Assembly (NCBI GenBank): GCA_027451885.1
Contig: DAIDHX010000135.1
Span: forward strand, 1-34,219
Source of the DNA: Planctomycetales bacterium
Lineage (GTDB): Bacteria > Planctomycetota > Planctomycetia > Isosphaerales > Isosphaeraceae
Length of the DNA stretch: 34,219 nucleotides
Reading direction: 5' to 3'
A program made the translations under genes and the position numbers. Positions 34,082-34,219 of the stretch are shown here, in pieces (position 1 is the first letter of the stretch; each line of letters starts with the position of its first letter). Under the pieces are notes generated by a model. That model was not told where the DNA came from and did no database searches. It saw only the letters and a program-made list of their open reading frames with translations.

Positions 34082-34219
34082 TTTGTGGACAGCCCCTTTG
34101 ACAACCGAATTGGTACGGTGTCCAATGGTGTAACGACCTGGACGCTCTTTGACGGCTCGAGTCCGATCATGGATTTCAGCGGTTCGGGGGCGCTCGAGGT
34201 AAGGTATTTGCAGGGTCCG
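34082..34219 (+). pseudogene. Rhs/YD-repeat-like fragment, cut by right edge
   Basis: In one plus frame the last 138 bases read FVDSPFDNRIGTVSNGVTTW then TLFDGSSPIMDFSGSGALEV and RYLQGP. This matches the late YD-repeat part of Rhs-family proteins (pattern FDNRIG...NGVTTW...YDG...MDF.GSG...RYLxGP). Upstream in the same frame (open to 33926) the sequence no longer looks like Rhs, and no start codon with a ribosome binding site is seen. It is best read as a 5'-truncated Rhs gene remnant, or as the in-frame interior of a gene whose upstream part is shifted or lost. The rest is outside the window. Confidence 0.55.

Overview
The window looks like a high-GC, Gram-negative planctomycete chromosome, most likely Isosphaeraceae-like (inference). 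The evidence is an exported protein whose N-terminus carries LEDRRLLS (23677-25452), a common signature of large exported planctomycete proteins; two groEL genes around one groES; a DUF3386-type protein; lipid A synthesis (lpxK); and lineage-type repeats at the right end. No rRNA, tRNA, CRISPR array or intact insertion sequence was found.

Layout. 1-2447 (minus): NAD-type isocitrate dehydrogenase, lpxK and the start of an unrecognised gene, closely spaced. 2625-7420 (plus): an Mpo1/DUF962 membrane protein, a large TolC-like outer-membrane protein with a Pro-rich tail and a clear terminator, and a Tat-exported aldo/keto reductase with a C-terminal cysteine motif. 7435-13738 (minus): a protein-quality-control cluster in transcription order groEL2, groES, groEL1, dnaJ, grpE, fmdB-type zinc ribbon, yacG. 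The two chaperonins differ: groEL2 keeps the Gly-Gly-Met tail and groEL1 lacks it. Two strong hairpins separate groEL1 from dnaJ. 14101-16172 (plus): a two-gene ATPase plus RloB/TOPRIM cassette resembling AbiL/RloAB-type phage defence, with overlapping genes, a predicted promoter and two palindromes upstream. This is the best candidate for a defence system. 16248-19483: a secreted esterase and a convergent thioredoxin/NHL protein separated by a hairpin. 19771-23490 (plus): PRPP synthetase, then a MoxR/Mg-chelatase-like ATPase paired with a VWA protein. 23677-25452: an exported zinc metalloprotease-like protein. 25496-26839 (minus): a protein with a radical-SAM-like C-terminal half but no CX3CX2C cluster. 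27012-31762: a GT39-type glycosyltransferase (plus) converging on an asd-truA-GT4 operon (minus). 32156-32866: a secreted DUF3386-type protein.

From 32867 to the right edge I see no convincing intact gene. The stretch holds a terminator-like hairpin, a 24-bp degenerate tandem repeat, a possible dispersed repeat encoding a YEHDAQAS string, and a sequence encoding an Rhs/YD-repeat-like fragment that runs off the edge. It reads as decaying accessory DNA.

All functions come from motif recognition by eye. No database search was run, and promoters and hairpins are pattern-level predictions.
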